DNA of 64,000 nucleotides from NCBI GenBank assembly GCA_032988165.1, contig JANTQF010000017.1, forward strand, positions 1 through 64,000, written 5' to 3'. The stretch's first letter is position 1. Each line of letters opens with the position of its first letter. The translations under genes and the position numbers were made by a program. The notes under the pieces are model-generated. The model searched no databases and was not told where the DNA came from. It was given only the letters and a program-made list of their open reading frames with translations. The stretch comes from Emmonsiellopsis sp. PD_33. Its lineage: Eukaryota; Ascomycota; Eurotiomycetes; Onygenales; Ajellomycetaceae. This document shows, in pieces, positions 1 to 10,805 of this stretch.

Positions 1-1385
1 CAGCAAGCAAGGTAGTGAGTTAAAATAATTGTGTGGGGTTGGCACATTCATGTACATTGCAATTGTAGTATTTTTGTATGTAAAACTGTGTACATGCTAT
101 TTTTTTTTCAGCCTAGTCATTTTTTCCCGGGTGTATTTAGCCAAAGTACGGGTGTATTTATCACACCCTGTTTGTCGACGGTGGTCCTCCAGTCGCGTGC
201 CATGAGGAAATGAGATACCTTGACAAATATAGTAGTTATCGTTTGAAAAATCGGACGAGTCGAAACGACAACCTCGCGTCATTGGAGGTGGTGTATTGAA
301 ACGAACTGTTTCCTGATTCTGTCAGTGCACAAGGGCCTCTTCGAATCCCAAGTACAGAGTATTGCGAAAAGGATCCAAGACAGACGCCAGATAATCGTTC
401 CTAGCCTGATCTACCGCCAGGATCACTGCTTATCTCCTAGTTAGCTCATCCACATGCTACTATTATTAGAATTCGAATATCTGACAGTGAGCACCACGGC
501 CCAGTCGAACATGTCTTTTTTCAGGAGCAAAAAGACAACATGGAATCGGCTGTGTGAGAGAGGAGAGGGTGTATATAGACCCCCAGAAAAAGTTGCCCCG
601 TTTGGTGGCTGAAGCGCCTACAGTGTCTCGGTCGTCGGCCCGCGGTTGAAACACAGTTTCACGTAGGCATATGAAGTCCCGGAAACGGAGCACGGCCTTC
701 ACGTACAGCCATGACAGGTGACTTCCTGTGGCACTGCTCCAAGGGCGCGATTAGCAGATGGGAGGATCATTGTTGTCCGCTTACTATGGTCCGTGGGATG
801 CTGTCTCTGCTTGTCATCACTGCGCCCCAGGGAATGCTTACATCAGACACGCCGGTCATGGACATGGAAATGGTGACAATCAAACACAGCTGGAATCTTT
901 TGGCAGTTGATGAGTATCGAGAGTTGAGTATCAAGAGTTGAGTATCAAGAGTTGAGTATCAAGAGTTGAATATCTCACAGCAGGCCGGGGTACATCTTTT
1001 GTCGACGAAAGAGGAAAGGGATCGACGTTGAAGAGTCTCACGTGACGCGACCCTCGTCCGGCCGCAACCGGCCTAGCGCGGGCGGGCTTGGCGGCGGGCT
1101 TGGCAACCAAACCCAAAGCAGACGCCAGTTACCGCATCGTGGCCTGTACTTGCTCTTGGTGGCCGGCTGAAGACTCTCCAGACTCATCTCCGTCTCGAGT
1201 CCTATAAACCCCTCCGCCCGCCCCGTCTCGCCCGTGTGCTGCTGCTCCCGCCTCCTCCCTGCGTTGGCTATCTCTTATCCGCCTATTTATCCCCCAATCC
1301 GCTTGGCCCCGACCCTTCTCGCCGCCCACCCCGCCCCTGTCCGGCCGCTTGTTTACCTCCCCTCCCCCGAGCGTCCTCCTACACC
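1..1385. other. Intergenic region upstream of the SURF4/Erv29 gene
   Basis: No convincing gene is visible. The short open frames here have no recognisable domains and no coherent splice structure. Positions 911-973 carry about four tandem copies of a 14-bp unit (core GAGTTGAGTATCAA). A palindromic TCACGTGA lies at 1038-1045, about 340 bp before the SURF4 ATG. The last 180 bases before that ATG are strongly C/T-rich on the + strand, as is common in fungal promoters and 5' leaders. Confidence 0.5.
1038..1045. promoter_or_regulatory. TCACGTGA E-box palindrome upstream of SURF4/Erv29
   Basis: The sequence shows an 8-bp palindrome with a CACGTG core, the site class bound by bHLH factors of the Cbf1 type in fungi. 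The same 8-mer occurs 182 bp before the RPL10a start codon in this window. Function is inferred from motif and position only. Confidence 0.3.
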
Positions 1386-2684
1386 ATGGCGCAAATCCGC
1401 GGCACCGCGGGCTATAACCTGGGGAACCAGAACCCCTTTGGCGGTCCTGGGCGCGCAGATGCCACCAGTGACCCCAGCCCGCTCGATGCGATCCGGGAAC
1501 AGACCAGCAAGATCGAGGACTGGCTAGATACCATCTCCGATCCCGTCAAGCCGTATGTTGCTCCGACGCCCCCAATGCTTGTATAGGGAATCCCTACGGC
1601 TATTGCTCGTTCTGCTCTGGCAAGCAGGATAGCAGACCCGGAAGAAGAAATCAGTAGCTAATTGTTTGCTGCGTCCCTGGATTTAGTTATCTCCCTGCAA
1701 TTGGCCGCTTTCTGATCGTCGTAACCTTCCTCGAAGATACGCTCCGGATCTTCACCCAATGGAGCGACCAGCTCACCTACTTGAGAGAGTTCAGACATAG
1801 TGCGTCCTATCCTATATGCCCAGCGCCTCCAGTTCCCGTCCCGGGGCCTATTGGCTGCGTGTTGAAGAAGCACCCTGAAAGCTCCGTTTCTGACCAATCA
1901 ACGCCCGTGTAGTTCCCTGGGGCCTCAACCATCTCTTCCTCATCGTAAACGTCGTTGCAATGGTTTCATGTTCGACTCTGGTTATTGCCCGGAAACACAG
2001 CGAATATGCCGTAGGCGGTCTTCTTGGTGTCGTGGTTACCCAGGCCCTCGGGTACGGCCTCATCTTCGATCTGACCTTCTTCCTCCGCAACCTTAGCGTC
2101 ATCGGTGGCCTCCTTATGGTTCTCTCGGATTCATGGGTACGGAAGCGGTTCGTCCCTGCCGGTCTTCCCCAGATGGACGAGAAGGACCGGAAGATGTACA
2201 TTCAGTTTGCGGGCCGGGTGCTCCTCATCTTCCTGTTCATCGGTTTCGTTTTCGCTGGATCGTGGAGCTTCTGGAGAATACTTGTTAGTTTGTTTGGATT
2301 GGTTGCATGCGTGATGGTCGTTGTTGGATTCAAGGCCAAGTGGAGCGCCATTATCTTGGTTGTGATATTGAGTGTCTTCAACCTGTTTGTCAACAACTTC
2401 TGGACGGTATGTTTTGTTTTTTTCAATGGATATGCATGTGAGCCGCGTCAAATACTAACAGTCTGTCCCATAGTTGCATGCCAAACACCCCCACAAGGAT
2501 TTCGCCAAATACGACTTCTTCCAAATTCTCTCCATCGTGTAAGTTCCTCACTCCCCGGGCGACCATCCCAACTGACTCTGCGGGAAACCGATACTAACCT
2601 CCGTTTCCTAGTGGCGGCCTCCTCCTCCTCGTCAACATGGGACCCGGCCAATTCAGCGTCGACGAAAAGAAGAAAGTATACTAA
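1386..2684 (+). CDS. SURF4/Erv29-family ER cargo receptor
   Basis: Encodes a 303-residue member of the SURF4/Erv29 family, multi-spanning membrane proteins that cycle between ER and Golgi and load soluble cargo into COPII vesicles. I place five exons at 1386-1552, 1687-1799, 1913-2406, 2474-2538 and 2612-2684; all junctions are GT-AG and together they give one open frame. The conserved core is visible: RFLIVVTFLEDTLRIFTQW after a charged N-terminus, a PWG-containing loop, several hydrophobic segments, and DSWVRKRFVPAGLPQMDEKD. The protein ends KKVY, a C-terminal KKxx dilysine signal for COPI retrieval, as expected for the family. The start fits the usual short N-terminus, and the ATG follows a C/T-rich leader (ACACC before ATGG). 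It converges on the gene at 4068-5498. Confidence 0.93.
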
Positions 2685-3406
2685 GCTAACCCACCTACCC
2701 ACTGGTCCCTTAACTCCTTCGCGGAACCTATATTTCTTACGCCAATATAACATGAACACCAAAACAAGAGAGGGAAAAGGGAAAGTCATATGAAAGTAAA
2801 ATCTCCCACTGTATCACAGAAAAAGCAAGCCGCGGCATCCGATTTGCAGGATACCGAACTTATTCCCCCAATCCTCATTATCATCTATCTCATTTCCTTA
2901 ACGTCAAAAAATCATCTCGGATAAAGTTATTAACTTTTTTTTTCCCTCAACTTTCAACTTTTTCACCATACCAAACTTTTTTTTTTTTTCACCTTTTGAC
3001 TTTTTTTTACTGTTAAGTTTTTATCTGCCTTCCGCACACAGCCTTGCATGTTTTGTTTCTTGCTTTTTTTTTTTTTTTGTTCTTTCGGATGTGGGCGGGA
3101 GGGGGCGGAGGTCCCGGGTCTGCCATGTAAACCCTACGTGTACTCCCCCTCCCCTCCCTCCCTCTCTGCCGTGCTTTGCCATTGCTTTTGCGTTGCTTTA
3201 CGCTTTTTTTCCTTTTTTTTTTTTCTTTGTATGTATGCACAAATCTAACGTCTGGTGTTTTTTTCGTTTTTTTTTTTTTTACAAAAGAGAGAAAATCAAC
3301 ATTATTTTGAAGCTGATTACTCCGTATTATTGTCATTGTTGCTATCTTTCTATCTGTAGTGTGTTTGTGCTGTGTGTAGCTAGGAATAGGTATGGTATGT
3401 TGGTTG

Positions 3407-3442
<36 letters not shown>

Positions 3443-4067
3443 GGGGTCGGAGGGGGGTAGTATTTATTGTATGGAGTAATGATGATGATGATGATGATAT
3501 TATATACATTATACGTATGTATGTACAGATAGGTTGAGGAAGGGGGTTCTATTTTCTTTCTTTCTTTTCTTTTTCGTTTTAGGAAGGCGGAAAGTATGGA
3601 GGGGAAGATCTTGGGATTGTTTGTTTTGGTTTGGTTTATGCAAGTTGTGTGATGGATGGATGGATGGATTGGGGGGGGGAATGGTTCTTTGTTTTGTTTT
3701 TCTTTGTTGGTTATGAGGGAGAGGGAGGGAGGGATTTAACGTTAGGTCCGGGAGGATAGATAGAGGAGGATGGTTTGTATATATCATATGTGTGGGTAGG
3801 AGGGAGGATGATGATGGGTGAGGATGCAAGGGACGAAATAATGTATTATCCACACCAGGCGGATGGGGGATGGAAATGAGGATAAAACGTGATGTCATCA
3901 TGCCAATAACAGAATAATCCCGATCGAAAAAAAAAAAAAAAATCGAGGAAGAGGAAGAAGAAACCCGCCAGACACCAACCCAACCAACAAGAATGCGAAA
4001 TGCGAAAAATAGGGATCTAGGATGTAATAAAACAAGCCATCCAGCCTTTTAATAAAAAAAACCCATA
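2685..4067. other. Convergent intergenic region with simple repeats
   Basis: This spacer separates two converging genes. I see no coding signal. It is rich in T-runs on the + strand (for example 2934-2943, 2979-2990 and 3065-3080). It has a GATT tandem tract at about 3408-3442, a GAT tract at about 3479-3498 and a GGAT tract at about 3651-3670. These probably include 3' UTR and terminator sequence for both neighbours. Confidence 0.5.
3408..3442. repeat. GATT tetranucleotide microsatellite
   Basis: About eight perfect consecutive GATT units are visible, ending in GATGGGG. It lies in the non-coding spacer downstream of the SURF4 gene. Confidence 0.9.
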
Positions 4068-5498
4068 TCAAATATCCATACTCCATCTAAAAGGTCGAAC
4101 AGTGTGATATCTCTCCGTCACGTTGATATCCTCGTCCTCATCGTGCCTGACATCAAACCCTGGCTGGCTAACTTCGAGATGGATACTGCGCACATTATGC
4201 ATGCCCTCTTTCATTTCGATATCATCGGGCCAGGTGGAATGTGGCTTTTGTGCGGGAAATGCTTTCCCACTATCGGCCGTGGCGTTTGACGCGGGTCGTG
4301 AATCGCCTGAGGATTCCTCGCTGGATCGCCATGGCCATTGCCATTGTGGGGAGGGTTTGGTGTCGTGATTTTTGGTTGTACGGGGTAGATCGATTAGGGA
4401 GCGCGTAGGTGAGGGAGAAGCTGGTCGGGAATTTAGGGACGCAGATGGATTCAGATGTAAATGATCCTTGGATAAGGGTAGTGGATGATAGGATAGAGGT
4501 GGATCGCTGGAGGCGAGTGGGGCGAGCACGACGCGGGGAGGAACGTGAACGACATCGTTGGAGGAAGCAGGCGATAAGGCAAAGAAGCTATCGTCTACAA
4601 TAGCTATTGGGGGAGGTTTTTTGATGCGCCGTTTGCGTGGGGCTGGCTGTGTGGGGCATCCATCAAGCTGCGCTTCGCTTTGCTTGGGCTTTTGCGTCGT
4701 TTGGTCCTCCACGTCTTGGACATTGTCTTCTCCTTCCTGATCGTCTGGTATGGTAGAAGGTCCAGCAATATAACGACGCCCTGCAAGCCTTTCTCGACTC
4801 GCATGGGGGCTGTCACGCATGGATAATGTCGTTGACCGGACTTTCCCAGCCATCACCTTTGCACTGGGCGGCGGTTGTATCATCCATCGTGTTTCTGCCC
4901 TGCTCGTTGGACCACAGACGATAGGTGGATGTAGGTCGTTTACTTCTGGATTCCTTGCAACATAGTACTTGGCGGAGCCGGCCGTATTGGCTCTCCCCCG
5001 CCCAGACAAGCCGACAGATGAGCCCTTGACTTCACCGCCCCATAGCACCTCGTCTTCGCGTTGGTACCGCATCCTATTCCAGCGATCTCCAATCTGGTTC
5101 CTGAGAGGGTCCTTGTCTTTCCTGGAGGGTACTAAATCCTCCAGCACGCCCGTCATGGCCTCCGCTATTGTTGGTTGGGGAAGTGAAGGTGCGATGTCTG
5201 GGGATGCCATATTCCTCTGCGTTCCGGTGCGACTGGCATTGTTCCTCCGCCCTGCCCGTCTGGCCGGCGGGCCGGGACCCAGAGCGATTTCTTCAGCCCA
5301 GTAGGAATTGGTGGTGAAAGGGATGGGCTGTTGGAAGAGATGGGGCTGGTCAGTGACGAGGGTGCTGTCTGCGGGGGGAGCCTCGCGGTGAGTTTTGGCA
5401 GCATCCTTCTTTCGTCTTCTCTGGTGGAGAGAGGCGGCGCAGGGCGTACAGGCCGCGTAGTAGAATACAGCGGACTGGGCACCGCGGAAGAGCCACAT
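4068..5498 (-). CDS. Uncharacterised low-complexity protein with N-terminal hydrophobic segment
   Basis: A single uninterrupted 476-codon frame. I do not recognise a catalytic domain. Residues about 8-25 (AVFYYAACTPCAASL) form a Cys-containing hydrophobic stretch followed by a basic cluster RRRKK, like a signal anchor or leader with a short N-terminal tail. The rest is rich in Pro, Ser and charged residues and looks largely disordered. It has a basic patch PRKRRIKKPPP near residue 290 and an acidic tail DEDEDINVTER near residue 455. Length, GC content and lack of stops argue that it is a real gene. Upstream on the same strand the next gene is more than 1.4 kb away. Function is unknown; a fungal lineage-restricted membrane-anchored or secreted protein is a guess. 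Confidence 0.75.
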   Translation of the reverse strand: MWLFRGAQSAVFYYAACTPCAASLHQRRRKKDAAKTHREAPPADSTLVTDQPHLFQQPIPFTTNSYWAEEIALGPGPPARRAGRRNNASRTGTQRNMASPDIAPSLPQPTIAEAMTGVLEDLVPSRKDKDPLRNQIGDRWNRMRYQREDEVLWGGEVKGSSVGLSGRGRANTAGSAKYYVARNPEVNDLHPPIVCGPTSRAETRWMIQPPPSAKVMAGKVRSTTLSMRDSPHASRERLAGRRYIAGPSTIPDDQEGEDNVQDVEDQTTQKPKQSEAQLDGCPTQPAPRKRRIKKPPPIAIVDDSFFALSPASSNDVVHVPPRVVLAPLASSDPPLSYHPLPLSKDHLHLNPSASLNSRPASPSPTRSLIDLPRTTKNHDTKPSPQWQWPWRSSEESSGDSRPASNATADSGKAFPAQKPHSTWPDDIEMKEGMHNVRSIHLEVSQPGFDVRHDEDEDINVTERYHTVRPFRWSMDI

Positions 5499-6955
5499 GG
5501 TTAGGGATAGGGATCAATGGAGGGGATGGTCGACACTCGACAGGCGGGACGGGATGAGAGCGCGCATTGGTGGCTCGTAAGAAGGACGGATGTTCACAGG
5601 GTAGAATACAGTAAATCGGATATGGGCGGGCCTTTTGAGACAGACCAGACGTTGAGTTGAACAGAAGGGCGAGGTGTCGTCACCCACGCCTGCTTGGCGA
5701 TCCCTGCTGCCGTCAGTGCGTGTAGCTCAGGGGCGACGGTGCAACTCGAGCGGGCACGACGACGGCGGGCGAGGGGCGCATTGAGCAATTGGCGACCAGG
5801 AGCGCAGCAGCTGGCAGTGGACGGGGAGGGAGGATGATATGATGTGGCCAGCACGGGGGGGTTGGAGACGGAAGAGGGGGTCGGAGAGGAGAAGCGGAGG
5901 TTGGGTTAGACTCGAGCCGCCGTCCATGGGCGCAGGTATGGTTCCAGGCTTGTTCTCCACCCGCAATCTAATCTGTTCAGGATTCCAGGGAGACGACGAC
6001 AGCTTGGCGCGCTGGCTGGCGGCTCCGCGTGTTTCATGGTGTGTTAGGGTGGGATCGGGTATTCTTCGCGTCTTGGGTGTTTGTAGAGAGAAGGGTGCTC
6101 TTCATCCTACGATGAAACAAAATCACTCCTGTCCTCCTCTATCGCCTGTTTCTGTTTCAACTGTCAAGTAACTGGAGGAGGGTGGAGGGAGAGAAGTAGT
6201 GCCAATGATTACGATGTCCAGGTATAGTTGGTTAATTCGAAAAAAAAAAAAAAAGAAGTCGACTCTCCAACCACCACCCTACATGCCATGGCCGGTGTAA
6301 TCTGGCATCACCATCCGCGAGGGGCGAGGTCTCTGCAGAATTGCTTCCCTCAAGAATGCTCGCCAGGGCTTAGCGCGCCACAGCATCATGGACTGCTCGC
6401 ATGAGTGTGGGAAATAATCAAATAAATTTAACTATTCGCGACTCGGGGATTTGAACCAGGCACCAGACATGTGCTGACTCAGCAGGCAGGCGGGGCAGTG
6501 GCGGCAGAGAGTCTCCCACTCGGCCATCACAGCTGTTAGTTTATTCTACGCCCGATTGTGCTATATATACCACCAAACCAGCCACTTCCACTTTTGCGCG
6601 GGATCAATTAATTCTCAGTCAGTCTATGTACGACCTGAGTTTCCCAGCCGTCCGTTGCTTCCGCCAATTCCATGTCATTCAACTCCTCTTGCTCCGTACC
6701 CTCCCCACACCCCCTCGTACCCGCGACCTTCCCTGCCCGTACACATAGCCTCATATCATTCTTCACAGGCACCCCATCCCTCTCCCTCCCTTCTTAACGC
6801 GACAGAATTGGAAGCAACCCCACGCGCCCGGGCGATCGCAACAAAAAAAAAAGGTGACCCCAACAAGAAAACAGGGGAGGGATTCAAATTCATAAACCCC
6901 CACAAAATCACCCAGAAACAAGAACAAGAAAACATCCACAATCCAATCCGCTCAA
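5499..6955. other. Intergenic region with a tRNA-like element
   Basis: No protein gene is supported here. The first half should hold the promoter of the minus-strand gene at 4068-5498. The only structured signal I see is the tRNA-like stretch at about 6443-6531. The part nearest 6,956 should be the 3' UTR of LSM8. A 14-A run lies at about 6241-6254. Confidence 0.45.
6443..6531 (-). pseudogene. tRNA-like sequence with A and B boxes (Ser/Leu-type spacing), probably degenerate
   Basis: On the minus strand an exact A-box match, TGGCCGAGTGG (6516-6526), is followed 58 bases later by a near-exact B box, GGTTCAAATCC (6447-6457). That order and spacing fit a tRNA with a long variable arm, such as Ser or Leu. 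However, the T-stem and acceptor stem do not pair well when I fold them by eye, and I cannot place a convincing anticodon arm. I therefore read it as a tRNA relic or tRNA-derived element. A covariance-model scan would settle it. Confidence 0.35.
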
Positions 6956-7357
6956 TCAGATATTCTTCGTGCCCCTAACCACCTCCCCCTTAACTTTAGT
7001 CCAATCAATGCCCGCATCAATCGCTTCATCGACCTCGCCGCAAATCACCACATTGTCGCCGCGGATCAGATACAGCCCGTGTTCGACCTGCGAGCTGGGC
7101 TCTGGGTCGTCCGGTGTGCGGATTATTCGCTCGACGGTCTGCGAGAGGACGAGGTTGGTGAGCTGGTCGGTGGAGAGGAGGGTGCCGGTTAGGGTGCGGC
7201 CGTCGACGGTGAGGATGAGGACTCTTTCTGTTTTTGTTTTGCTTGCGGTTAGTTAGGGCGTTTGGTTGTAAAGTAGGAGGGGTGGAGGAACGTCTCATGG
7301 AGGGGATTGAGGAGAGGGGGGGAATACTCAACTGTTTATGTAGGATTGGAGGGACAT
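6956..7357 (-). CDS. LSM8: U6 snRNA-associated Sm-like protein LSm8
   Basis: A two-exon gene encoding 98 residues: exon 1 at 7333-7357 (M-S-L-Q-S-Y-I-N and the first base of Lys) and exon 2 at 6956-7227, with a 105-bp intron containing a CTAAC branch-point-like site. The Sm1 motif is visible in VLILTVDGRTLTGTLL..TNLVL and the Sm2 motif in LYLIRGDNVVICGEVD. The remark ERIIRTPDDPEP between them is typical of the fungal LSm8 subgroup. The protein is expected in the nuclear LSm2-8 ring that binds the U-rich 3' end of U6 snRNA for splicing. Because exon 1 is only 25 bases long, simple ORF scanning misses the true start. It is transcribed divergently from the gene at 8101. Confidence 0.92.
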
Positions 7358-8100
7358 GGTTTCTTTTTTTTTGTTTTATATTCGGGATTTCGCCCTGGAG
7401 GGGTTTCGTTGTATATTCGACACTCACTCCCCCTCTCTTCCTAGCTTGCCGGCAAAGCAAATTGGGGCAGACCAAGGCCGTTATGCGCCAGACAGCGGAG
7501 CAAATATCAAGCGGCGAAACGAGGGGAGGAGTCGGAAATCGCAGCCGTGTCTGTCCAAGCCGCTGTGTCTCGAACTCGCCGACAGCCGCGATCTCCATGT
7601 CCAAGCTGCGTCCAGACACGCTATTCCGCATCCGGCCTAGCCCCCGCAAACTGGCGGAATAACGAAACGCCGAGCACAAGCTGTGGCCGGCATTAGTCAG
7701 CAGCCTGAGCCGCATTCCACTTTCGGCATCAACCTCGAAGCGATTCCCACGACATATTCCATGAGAGTAGACCTGCTATATCCCGTTTGTTGTTTGCTGT
7801 CTAGTTACCAGAACCCCATATCACTGCTCTCAGACACAGAGACGGGCATTCATCTCGGCTCCGATTGGATCCAATGTGCTTACGCCATATCGGCCCGTTA
7901 ACTGCTCCCGGCTCCGAATGGCTCGGGGGTGATTCGTCATACTCTGCAGAGTCCGGGTATTAATATCAAGACACTGCTTCGCTGGCCCGTCGCCCGCCTC
8001 CCATATTTGTTCAAGGAGCCTCCATTGCCATATATATACTCATGTCCGGGCCATTTGATTCTATATTCCGTTCCTACTATCCAATTTAGAAAACCAACCC
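7358..8100. promoter_or_regulatory. Divergent promoter region between LSM8 and the F-box-like gene
   Basis: About 740 bp separate two divergently transcribed start codons. I see no coding signal of its own. A TATA-like ATATATAC lies at about 8031-8039, roughly 65 bp upstream of the rightward ATG at 8101. The leftward gene begins after a T-rich stretch near 7361-7378. The shared-promoter role is inferred from the layout. Confidence 0.45.
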
Positions 8101-8990
8101 ATGCCTGAGCTCCTGGACCTCATCCGTATATTCCCAGTCGTTTCAACTATTGTCCCGCAGATGGGCCTTGGCGATGTCTTGAACCTCTCCCGCGTCAACT
8201 CGCACTATAGAGCTGTCCTGCATGGATTTGCGCTGCCGGCTTCTTCATCTTCGTCTTGCTTCTCGCCACAGCAGGTTAGGCCTGATATACATATCGGAGA
8301 CCACCAGACCGCATACTGGAAAGCTATAAAGAAAAGCGGCCAGCTGCTATGTTCGGAACCATTTCATAGAAAAGGATCCACGCCGCGACTATGCACGTAC
8401 TGCTCGATGCCGGTGTGTGAAGCTTGCATCGTTAGGGTATGCAACCTACTACCCAAATGCACTGCTCCTGAGCAATGCATTTGTCATCTTCACTTTCACA
8501 ATGAACCCACAAAATAACAAAAAAGCAAAAGGAATCCTTCCGCAAAACCACCTCAGCCTACAAAACCCGCACCCGCCCCTTCTGCATCGACTGCTGGGTG
8601 TCAGGCAACCCGCACGACGGCCGTCGCCCCTCCGCCCCCCGCAGAATAACGCCATACGACTTCACCCCAGCCCCCGGCGACTACTGCACCTGCACAGCCA
8701 AAGACGGCTGGATATGTTCGAAATGCCGCGAGACGCAAGTCGCGGGCGGCAAGGAGCCTATCTCGACCTGTATCGGTGAGGGGTGTACGAGATCGCCCGG
8801 GAGTGGGAATGATCGCCGGAGGATCTGTCTTTGGTGCCATTTGCCGATCTCTGCCCGTCCGTCTATGGACCAGTGGCGCGAGGGGTATGGGGAGAGACAT
8901 GCGCTGTCGGAGTTTAGCCATTCGGGCGATTTGAGGAGTGAGGATACGGACGCGGAGGAGGAGGTGGTGCCCGTTGAGCTGACGCCTTGA
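8101..8990 (+). CDS. Cys-rich F-box-like protein, uncharacterised
   Basis: Two exons (8101-8436 and 8532-8990, 95-bp intron) join in phase 0 to give 264 residues. The N-terminus, about residues 5-45 (LLDLIRIFPVVST..MGLGDVLNLSRVN), resembles a short F-box-like helix set with the usual LxxLSRVN pattern. The remainder is a series of paired cysteines (CTYCSMPVCEAC, FCIDCW, YCTCTAKDGWICSKC, ICLWC), suggesting a structural zinc-binding module. The C-terminus is acidic. The intron is required: without it the first frame ends soon after CIVR. If it is a true F-box protein it would act as an SCF substrate adaptor, but the F-box match is weak and the function remains unknown. Confidence 0.75.
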
Positions 8991-9757
8991 GGAGCTTATT
9001 GGGAAATGGTTTACTTTTGACTATGACTGTTTGGGGGATGGGAGTACAGTAGTTGGCTGCCGCGATCCCACCGGGACGGAGCCCTCGTCCGCCGTGGCGG
9101 GGTTTTCGACGTAGATGGATCGTCATAAGAAACGAATGCCGGAGAGAGGACAACCCCAAATCGCGAAGCTTCCTACGCACCACCCGGACACCCTCATCAA
9201 TGGGCTACCCACCCATGTCCTCGCTTCCGTTTCCCCGGATCCGAACAGCGAAAAAAAGGTCCAATACGCTGAGCATCTATCAAGGGGTGGGAAATATCAC
9301 CCCACAAACAAACAAACAAGCTTAAACAAAAGGGAAGAAGGTGTGCACGCATAGATTAAGTCCAATTATTCTCAACCCCGAAATCGAAAAGGCTACATAC
9401 CTACCCGTGCCGTGGCCCATGCCAAACAAATTCCAGGATGGATCAATTATTTAATTAACCATTACACTCCCGGTTCCTTTTCCTTTCCAGACCAGACCAG
9501 CACCAGCGCACACCCGGTTTACAGCCAGGCATATTAGGAGAAATACAGATGCTTTATCGGGGTTGGGGGGGATATAGAGGTTGTGGTTTTATGCCGGAAT
9601 GAAACGACTGGGGATACCAGCATATTTCCCAAGAATAGGGGGGAAATTTGGAATCATTATTATAGTTACTATTTAGACTGGTAGTTATGTAGTTGAACAT
9701 TTGAACCAAATTCATTTCAAAATACTCAGTCAGTCACACTTCTTCCCTTAAACACTG

Positions 9758-9799
9758 CCCCCCCCCTTCCCCCTTCCCCCTTCCCCCTTCCCCCTTCCC
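9758..9799 (-). repeat. G-rich tandem tract, possible G-quadruplex, 3' of the verprolin gene
   Basis: The + strand shows a C8-9 run followed by four to five CCCCCTT units. The minus strand, which is the transcribed sense strand of the upstream verprolin gene, therefore carries at least five G-runs of four or more separated by two A residues. This meets the usual sequence rule for intramolecular G-quadruplexes. Whether the transcript reaches 1 kb past the stop codon is unknown. Confidence 0.6.
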
Positions 9800-10142
9800 A
9801 ACCCTCCACCCCATTCGAGACACCTACACTTCCATTCATCCCTACTGAAATTGAATTCACCATCTCACCTGTAGTATCTATATATATGTACATAAATACA
9901 TACCTACATACATGTGCATCTACACTACCTAACCCAAAGAAAAGCATCCTAACCAACTTGAACTAATGAACCAGCTAGCAGCTCTTGCTTTAAAAAATAA
10001 AAATAAAGATGAAGATAAATTTCAATTCATAATTAGTATAACTCTAATATATAAAACCATTCCACTCCACTCCATTCCATTCCATCAATTCCCCCCAAGG
10101 AGAGAGAGCTTAACTTAACTTAGCTTACTTAGCCAGGCTTTC

Positions 10143-10187
10143 ACCTCATCTCATCTCATCTCATCTCATCTCATCCCATCCCATCCT
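10143..10187. repeat. CATCT/CATCC pentanucleotide microsatellite
   Basis: Seven or so consecutive CATCT-type units grading into CATCC units are visible in non-coding sequence. Confidence 0.85.
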
Positions 10188-10805
10188 AAAAATAAAAATA
10201 AAAAATAATAACATATAAAAAGAAAAAAGAAAAAAGAATCCCATTCAATCAAAGCAAGCAAGCAAGTCAAAAAATAGTAGGCTACACTACTAACCCTCCC
10301 TATCTACCCAGAACAGAACCCAAAGAAGCTGGGAAGGGGGCGGCGTATGTATGTAGTTGATTGATTACATTAATACAATAGATATAAGACAGTAAGTAAT
10401 TAAGATAAGACGGAACCCATCTATCCATCCATCCACTCATCCACTCATCCCACCTGCAAACAATGCACATTACATGCAGGAATAGGCAGGGGAAAGCGCG
10501 GGAAAATAGCCCAGGTACGTTATGGTGTGTGTGGTAAAGGGTACTCTACCCAGTTGCTTTACTAACTAACTAGCTGACTGACTGACTGACTATCCAGGGA
10601 CTGTTCACAGTAAAAGCTAATATGCAATCTTCCTCCTTCCTGCCACAGCCAGCCATACATATAGTATAATTCCTATCCTTCTCTGATGACCGGCTAGACT
10701 ACTCCCCCCAAATATCTCTATAACGGGAACCCAATACCGACCTATAAAAACAAAAACAATAAAACACCCACTAACTAACTCAACGCCCGCAAAAAGATAT
10801 ATATC

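Larger units (their letters stand above)
8991..10805. other. Convergent intergenic region rich in simple repeats
   Basis: No gene is supported in this 1.8-kb spacer between converging genes. It holds a C/T tandem tract at 9758-9799 (CCCCCTT units), a CATCT pentanucleotide tract at about 10143-10187, CCATT repeats near 10060-10086, and a short GACT tract near 10571-10590. The part nearest 10,806 should be the 3' UTR of the verprolin gene. Confidence 0.5.

Noticed and set aside
47..941. Short open frames at 31-213, 466-702 and 711-941
   Set aside because: No domain, no splice continuation and no compositional support; treated as chance frames in intergenic DNA.
911..973. Tandem repeat considered as a CRISPR-like array
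   Set aside because: Units are contiguous with no unique spacers, and the organism is eukaryotic.
4104..5304. Several + strand open frames across 4104-5304
   Set aside because: They lie opposite a single uninterrupted 476-codon minus-strand frame and show no domain.
7026..7715. A 229-codon minus-strand frame over the LSM8 region
   Set aside because: It is in another register from LSM8 exon 2 and crosses its intron and promoter; the Sm motifs fix the correct frame.
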